Below, in pieces: positions 59,194 to 64,000 of a stretch of 64,000 nt of DNA. Position 1 is the stretch's first letter, and every line of letters starts with the position of its first letter. The notes under the pieces were generated by a model. The model did not search any database. It saw nothing but the letters and a program-made list of their open reading frames with translations, and was not told where the DNA came from. The position numbers and the translations under genes are program-made. The DNA is from an uncultured Bacteroides sp. (lineage in GTDB: Bacteria; Bacteroidota; Bacteroidia; Bacteroidales; Bacteroidaceae), in assembly GCA_937890825.1 (NCBI GenBank), contig CALADS010000007.1:1-64000 (forward strand), read 5' to 3'.

Positions 59194-62016
59194 TTAATCG
59201 TTAAAAAACACTGCTAGTACCTTGATATAAGGTTCTGTATTGTCGATTGTATAGAGGTCTTGACTGAACTGACTCTGTTTGCTGACAATCGTTTCAACCT
59301 CTTTCAATATGTCGTTGTCTTTACGGGTAATGGTAACGTTCAGGTCATCGAATAACGACAAGCTTTCTTTGGCATTAGCAGCCCATTCATTCAGTTTCTT
59401 TTTGTAGTCACGCAGTTGCTTGTCCATCTTCGCACTGAGTTCGTCCTGGCGGGGAAGCATGTAACTATAGATACCTGCTTGAACAGCATCTTTGAGCATA
59501 TCCTTGAGTATGTCGAGATGTTGATCTGTTACATTCTCCGGGTAGATGGGCTGCAAGAGAGTGGAACAGGCTTTTGTAAAGTCGTCCAGCGATATGGGTT
59601 CACCACATTGTGTGAGTTTCTGCATATCCATCGGAACAACAAAGAATTTCGACAGCAAGTTTTGACCGATACCATTGGTGACACAACCATACATCAAATA
59701 GTAGGCGATGCCAGACTTGAATGAACTGTGCTTCACGACAAATGCCTGTTCCTTAGCGACAGTTGCAGCCAATTTGGTTAGCATGAACTGAATAATCGGG
59801 TGTAAGTCATAAAGCATCTGGAATCGACTCCAGGAAGGATTTTTTGATTTGCGAGAATCAGCAATGGCATCCATCACCACCTGCTTGTCGTTGCAGAGAC
59901 GGAAGATTCGGTCCTTTGGCCATGCTTCATCGGGTACATCGAACAAAACTTTCTCCAGATCCTTGGATGAGGTAACCTCAATGTAGGGTTTCTCTGCATC
60001 CACTACCTTCATCTCGTCATGAGACAAGCTTCCTTTTGACTCTAGTTCAGCAGTCATATCCTTATAGAACTGCATGTCATCTTTGTAAAGAGACAACTGA
60101 GGTTCTATGAATGTTTTGTGCTCTTTTGCCGGACTCTTGGCCAATTTGAAGAATGCACCGCGTTTAGGTTTAGCGGCTGGTTCTTTCTCTTTTTTATCAA
60201 GGTAGTTATCTTCCTTGTTTTTAATGGCCTTCTCAACCAGCTTTTCTTCTTTCTTGGGATCTTGAAGGTGTACCACACTCATGGCATCGCCCAGCGTGGC
60301 ATGTACCTCTTGCTCCTTCGCAACCAGTTTCTCAATCACTGATAAGTCACTGCGTACTTCTTTGTTCTTGCTTCGTGCAATGAGGTAGTAGATGTAAGGC
60401 ACTTGCTTTTGGCCATAACGGTCAATACGCCCATTGCGCTGTTCGAGTGTGATGAGGCTCCAGGGAATGTCGTAGTTAAACATCCGATGACAGAAGTAAT
60501 GGAGATTGACCCCCTGAGAGCCAGAATCGGTAGAGATAAACACTTTGATAGCGCTGTCTTCTTTGCCGAAGTCGTCCACATAGGCTTCCTGTTCTGTGTC
60601 GGAGAGTCCCCCATGGAAAAGAACGATTTGCTCCTCTTTGAGTTTGTAATCCTCCATTAAACGTTCCTTGAGATACCTCATGGTTTCGATACGCTCTGTA
60701 AAGACTACAAAGCGTTCATCATCCTTCTTGCCTTTCCAACCGAGTTCTTTCAGCTTGCTACGGAATGCATCGTAACGGCTGTCACGTTTGAAATCGCACA
60801 AGGTGGTGACCATCTCTTCAAGTTGAAGCAATTCATCGTGGTTGTACTCTGTTTTCTCCATGCGATTTTGGATAGACTTCAGGGCAGCACGAGGTGAAGA
60901 CAAGAAGGTCTTAAAGAGGGAGAATGCAAAGAGAAGGTCACGACGTTCTTCTTCGGTTTCCTCTTTGATAGAGCGAAACTTGATGCTTTGCTGAAGTTCG
61001 AGAATTTCTTCTTCTTCATCCGACATCTCAATATCGATAGACTCTACCTTGCGTTCTTGGAAGTTCTTGCGAATTTCTTCATCTTCAATATCATTCTTAA
61101 AACGACGCACATAATATTTGGCCACATCCTCCTTGGTGTAATCGCCGTTTCTGGGGATGGAGGTAGGCTCCAGCATACGCATTAGATTGGCAAAAGATTC
61201 GGCAGTACCATTGTGCGGGGTGGCAGAGGTAAGGATAAGACTGTCGCATCGCTCAGCCAGAAACTGAGCAAGTTGACCACGTTGGCTTTCATCGTTGGCT
61301 ACGGTATGACACTCGTCGATAACGATAATATCCCAACGGGTTTTCTCCAACCATGAACGGAATTTACCATTATTTTTCAATGTATCGACAGAAATAATGG
61401 TTTTGTCGTAATAGTCAAAAGGATTTTTGTTCATGGGTATCTCGGCACGGATCTTGTCTACACCTAAACTGTCCAATCGCATCAATGGGATGGAAAAACG
61501 GTTCCAGATTTCTGCCTGGAACTGTGCCAAGATACTCTTTAGCGCACACACCAAAATGCGTCGGCCTCTTCCTCTTCTAATCATCTCAGATAGGAAGATA
61601 CCTACTTCAATGGTTTTCCCCAAACCCACTCCGTCGGCAATCAGCAAACGAGGGCGAGGCAGCTCCAGCGCCTTCAGCGTGGGCTCCATTTGGTAATCAG
61701 CAACATTGAATGCTCCCTTTTGTGCGATGCTTATCTTGGGGGATGAATAGCCATTACTACGAATATTGGACTCAATCATCAAGCGTGTTGCTCTACATTG
61801 TGGACTGGTATCAGCTACCAGCAAGGTGTTCTCTGGTGAGATAACCGAGATATTTTTATCAATACCGGTGTCAAAGGTGTAATACTTGTTGCTTACAAGT
61901 TCACTGAGACCTATGGCATAGATAATAGTCGAGTCTTGCGTATTGTGTTCAATACGAACAATTCTAAATTCTTCGCCACGAACATTGATGCGTTGACCTG
62001 AAGAGAATTTTGCCAT
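59194..62016 (-). CDS. SNF2-family helicase (DrmD-like)
   Basis: 940 residues, superfamily 2. The motor has Walker A ADGVGLGKT (127-135), DEAH-type box VIDECH (232-237), LTSATPHNGTAESF, and in the second lobe VFTERIETMRYL, STDSGSQGVNLHYF and LEQRNGRIDRYGQ. This matches the HepA/RapA-like SNF2 proteins including DrmD of class 1 DISARM. The C-terminal 350 residues are helical and charged. It is the first gene of the defence-like operon, 5 bp before the methylase. The upstream 180 bp has no exact TAnnTTTG; the closest is CAACTTTG near 62094-62101. Confidence 0.87.
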   Translation of the reverse strand: MAKFSSGQRINVRGEEFRIVRIEHNTQDSTIIYAIGLSELVSNKYYTFDTGIDKNISVISPENTLLVADTSPQCRATRLMIESNIRSNGYSSPKISIAQKGAFNVADYQMEPTLKALELPRPRLLIADGVGLGKTIEVGIFLSEMIRRGRGRRILVCALKSILAQFQAEIWNRFSIPLMRLDSLGVDKIRAEIPMNKNPFDYYDKTIISVDTLKNNGKFRSWLEKTRWDIIVIDECHTVANDESQRGQLAQFLAERCDSLILTSATPHNGTAESFANLMRMLEPTSIPRNGDYTKEDVAKYYVRRFKNDIEDEEIRKNFQERKVESIDIEMSDEEEEILELQQSIKFRSIKEETEEERRDLLFAFSLFKTFLSSPRAALKSIQNRMEKTEYNHDELLQLEEMVTTLCDFKRDSRYDAFRSKLKELGWKGKKDDERFVVFTERIETMRYLKERLMEDYKLKEEQIVLFHGGLSDTEQEAYVDDFGKEDSAIKVFISTDSGSQGVNLHYFCHRMFNYDIPWSLITLEQRNGRIDRYGQKQVPYIYYLIARSKNKEVRSDLSVIEKLVAKEQEVHATLGDAMSVVHLQDPKKEEKLVEKAIKNKEDNYLDKKEKEPAAKPKRGAFFKLAKSPAKEHKTFIEPQLSLYKDDMQFYKDMTAELESKGSLSHDEMKVVDAEKPYIEVTSSKDLEKVLFDVPDEAWPKDRIFRLCNDKQVVMDAIADSRKSKNPSWSRFQMLYDLHPIIQFMLTKLAATVAKEQAFVVKHSSFKSGIAYYLMYGCVTNGIGQNLLSKFFVVPMDMQKLTQCGEPISLDDFTKACSTLLQPIYPENVTDQHLDILKDMLKDAVQAGIYSYMLPRQDELSAKMDKQLRDYKKKLNEWAANAKESLSLFDDLNVTITRKDNDILKEVETIVSKQSQFSQDLYTIDNTEPYIKVLAVFFND

Positions 62017-62195
62017 TATAATTATTTCCCATTAAATATTCAACATATAAACTGATTCATTCTTTCCAGAATTGAAGTTTCAGCTTGACGTCTTCAAAGT
62101 TGGAAAAAATAATTCAATTAAATAAAGAAATAGGTGAAATAATTGTATTACATGACTATTTTTTACGATTACCTGTCAGTATTTATGCTATATAA

Positions 62196-63113
62196 TTAGA
62201 ATATCGACTGCTCGGTATAAGTGGTCAGCAGCTCCAGGGCCTTCATTCCCATTACGGAATTTCCTTTCTGATTCAAGCGCGGACTCCACACGGCCACGGC
62301 ATAACGCAAAGGGTACACGGCCGCAATGCCACCGCCTACACCGCTTTTTCCGGGCAAGCCTACCAGATAAGAAAATTCACCGGCTTCGTCATAAAATCCG
62401 CAAGTCTGCATGATAGCATTGATACGCTTCACCTGCGAGCTGGTGAGTACCACATCGCCATATTTAAAGGGGGTACGGTGGTTGGCAAAGGCAAGAAAAG
62501 CTTTTGACAAATCATTGCAGCTCATCTCTAACGAGCAGAGATGAAAATAGAAGTTAAGTACCTCTTCGATTGGACCGTCAATATTGTGATGATATTTCAG
62601 TAGATTTATAATGGCTGCATTAAGGTATCCGTTGCTACGTTCCGACAGGGCTACCCGCTCATTGAACTGCAGGGTGGAGTTGCCGGAGAGCTGGCGTACA
62701 AAGTGCAGAAAGTCGTCGGCAGGGCGGGCCAAGTGGGTGTACAGAACATCGGCCACTACCAGGGCACCGGCATTGATAAAAGGATTGCGCGGGATGCCCT
62801 GCTCGGCCTCTACCTGCATCAGGGAGTTGAAGGCAGTACCCGATGGTTCCTTTCCCACACGGTGCCACAATTCCTCGCCCACCAGGCTCAACGCATAGGC
62901 CAGCGAAAATACTTTAGAGATGCTCTGGATGGAGAAGGGAGTCTGCGACTGTCCGTAGAAGTAATGTTTGTTCTTTACCGTACAGATACTGATACCAAAC
63001 TGGTTGGGATCTACTTCAGCCAAGGCAGGTATGTAGTCAGCCTGCTTGCCTACAGTGGCATAGGGCTGTATTTTATCGTAAATCGATTCTAGTATACGCT
63101 GATAATCCATCAT
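62196..63113 (-). CDS. glsA: Glutaminase A
   Basis: 305 residues from the ATG at 63113; an ATG at 63110 and a TTG at 63140 are also in frame. It has the serine-beta-lactamase-like glutaminase fold with the SxxK catalytic motif FSIQSISKVFSLAYAL, RNPFINAGALVVAD, and near the C-terminus GLPGKSGVGGGIAAVYP. It hydrolyses glutamine to glutamate and ammonia. It has its own promoter and is the first core gene past the accessory block. Confidence 0.95.
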   Translation of the reverse strand: MMDYQRILESIYDKIQPYATVGKQADYIPALAEVDPNQFGISICTVKNKHYFYGQSQTPFSIQSISKVFSLAYALSLVGEELWHRVGKEPSGTAFNSLMQVEAEQGIPRNPFINAGALVVADVLYTHLARPADDFLHFVRQLSGNSTLQFNERVALSERSNGYLNAAIINLLKYHHNIDGPIEEVLNFYFHLCSLEMSCNDLSKAFLAFANHRTPFKYGDVVLTSSQVKRINAIMQTCGFYDEAGEFSYLVGLPGKSGVGGGIAAVYPLRYAVAVWSPRLNQKGNSVMGMKALELLTTYTEQSIF

Positions 63114-63165
63114 AATAGGTTGTTTTAAGGTAGCTTGCAACTGGCTTATTCGCTAATCAGTGTTT

Positions 63166-63173
63166 CAAAGATA
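63166..63173 (-). promoter_or_regulatory. -7 box of glsA
   Basis: TATCTTTG on the minus strand, 52 bp before the glsA ATG at 63113, an exact match to TAnnTTTG. Confidence 0.6.
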
Positions 63174-63213
63174 GGGATATTCGGAAAAAATACCTCCTTT
63201 TTGCCGAAAAAAA

Positions 63214-63244
63214 TTGCAGGACTTGAAATAAAGGGGTATCTTTG
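63214..63244 (+). promoter_or_regulatory. Promoter of the small winged-helix gene
   Basis: TTG (63214-63216) and TATCTTTG (63237-63244) are 20 bp apart. The inferred transcript has a leader of about 125 nt before the ATG at 63378. I see no clear structure in the leader. Confidence 0.65.
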
Positions 63245-63377
63245 CAACATCTACGTGTGGCGGATGCACGCTTTTTCGTTCTTAATTCATCCGTTATTTC
63301 CCTTTCAGTCGGATACGATATCATGTAAGCCTGGGACTTGTGTTCCAAGGCATTTTTATATTTTAATCAATTTCAAT

Positions 63378-63605
63378 ATGGACATTAGTTTAATTGGCGC
63401 AAACGCCGGTTCCGTATGGAACGCATTGCACGCACACGGTGAGATGGATCTTACCAAGTTGAAAAAAGAAACCAAGCTAAATGATACGGAGGTTATTGCT
63501 AGTATCGGATGGCTGGCCAGAGAAGGTAAGGTTCAGTCAGAATCTACAAAGAAAGGTAGAAAAACAGTGGTATTGTTTTCGCTGGTTGATGAAGAAACGA
63601 AGTAA
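63378..63605 (+). CDS. Small winged helix-turn-helix protein
   Basis: 75 residues from the ATG at 63378. A longer open frame runs upstream to 63135 but begins before the promoter. The sequence forms a compact winged helix: GSVWNALHAHGEMDLTKL, then KLNDTEVIASIGWLAREGKV as the recognition region, and a wing SESTKKGRKTVVLFSL. It is likely a small DNA-binding protein, and this type is common in Bacteroides. Target and partners are unknown. It is monocistronic with a strong terminator. Confidence 0.8.
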   Translation: MDISLIGANAGSVWNALHAHGEMDLTKLKKETKLNDTEVIASIGWLAREGKVQSESTKKGRKTVVLFSLVDEETK

Positions 63606-63632
63606 GGTTTCTCCGTTTCCAATTATTAATGT

Positions 63633-63672
63633 AAAAGAAGGGGTGTCTTTTGTCACAGACATCCCTTCTTTT
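63633..63672 (+). terminator. Terminator of the winged-helix gene
   Basis: A 15-bp stem with one G-T pair (63633-63647 with 63658-63672) is followed by TTGCTTTTAT. It lies 28 bp past the stop and could also end the convergent kinase transcript. Confidence 0.8.
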
Positions 63673-63714
63673 GCTTTTATTCCCAAGCTTTATTCCTGAT
63701 AGTAGTGTACCGCA

Positions 63715-64000
63715 CTATAATATAAAACTAACGTGACAACCGCTTGCCGGAGTATCGGCCAGCCGAAGGTTCCGTCCTTGCTTCACCATCAGCTGCTTAG
63801 ATAACGATAGTCCGATTCCTGAGCCACCGCTCTTGGTGGTAAAAAACGGTACAAAGATTTCCCTGGCCACTTCGGGAGGGATCACCTCGCCGTCGTTGCT
63901 TATCCAGATTTCCTGCTGACGCCACTGTATGTCTATCCGGGTGGCGCGGGCTTCTTGCGCATTTTTCGCCAGATTGATTACTACCTGCCGGAACATATTT
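63715..64000 (-). CDS. Sensor histidine kinase, C-terminal part (runs off the window)
   Basis: About 95 residues are visible; the rest lies beyond 64000. It is the ATP-binding (HATPase_c) end of a histidine kinase. The N box is VVINLAKNAQEA, the G1 region ISNDGEVIPP, and the G2 region FFTTKSGGSGIGLSLSKQL. It ends in FIL. The His phospho-acceptor and sensor regions are outside the window, so the signal and partner regulator cannot be named. Confidence 0.88.
   Translation of the reverse strand, partial: NMFRQVVINLAKNAQEARATRIDIQWRQQEIWISNDGEVIPPEVAREIFVPFFTTKSGGSGIGLSLSKQLMVKQGRNLRLADTPASGCHVSFIL

Noticed and set aside
44592..62016. A complete classical DISARM or BREX system
   Set aside because: No DrmC phospholipase-D protein, PglZ phosphatase, BrxC or BrxL-type gene is present, so neither name applies without a qualifier.

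Overview
The window is chromosomal DNA from a gut-type Bacteroidales, most likely Bacteroides or Phocaeicola. Three things point there. Many gene starts are preceded by the Bacteroidetes -7 box TAnnTTTG, several with a TTTG/TTG element about 17-21 bp upstream. None of the three tRNA genes encodes its CCA end. The housekeeping content is typical, including a serine palmitoyltransferase for sphingolipids and an AmgK-RapZ/MurU pair. No sequence search was run, so the species is not assigned.

Layout. 1-6.3 kb: tRNA-Lys, a YycJ-like metallo-hydrolase, a hexuronate cluster (uxaC divergent from a LacI-type regulator and uxaB), and an orphan rfbC. 6.3-14.1 kb: a thioredoxin-fold protein without its CxxC, serB, the lon-tgt-lptG operon, a small frameshifted membrane-protein gene and tRNA-Pro. 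14.1-19.6 kb: trmN6, serine palmitoyltransferase divergent from a lipid kinase, aspS and gtrA. 19.6-28.6 kb: agmatine-to-putrescine genes (aguA, aguB) with a DUF2148 protein, a complete RND efflux operon and an AlaX-like editing protein. 28.7-31.1 kb: a three-gene cassette of a GNAT-like protein, an IbrA-like PAPS-reductase-fold protein and an IbrB-like ParB-fold protein. 31.1-39.5 kb: an AddAB-type helicase-nuclease pair behind the cell-wall recycling genes. 39.6-41.4 kb: tRNA-Gly, a small unknown gene and a GMP synthase whose amidotransferase half has decayed.

41.4-62.0 kb is accessory. A repeat-rich 0.7-kb non-coding stretch leads into a solitary VapE-type ATPase gene. A six-gene block on the opposite strand follows. 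In transcription order it encodes an SNF2 helicase, a 1662-residue Eco57I/PglX-type adenine methylase, a DUF1016 PD-(D/E)XK nuclease, a 2101-residue DEAD helicase with a DUF1998-type C-terminus, a UvrD-type helicase with a RelE-like N-terminal domain, and an ASCH-domain protein. The first five are separated by no more than 21 bp or overlap. The set mixes hallmarks of DISARM (SNF2 helicase plus methylase plus helicase/DUF1998), Druantia (giant DUF1998 helicase) and BREX (PglX-like methylase), but I see no phospholipase-D DrmC. I read it as a probable composite anti-phage system and the most interesting part of the window. Two of its genes contain long perfect or near-perfect palindromes inside the reading frame.

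62.2-64.0 kb returns to core genes: glutaminase, a small winged-helix protein, and the C-terminal end of a sensor histidine kinase that runs off the window.
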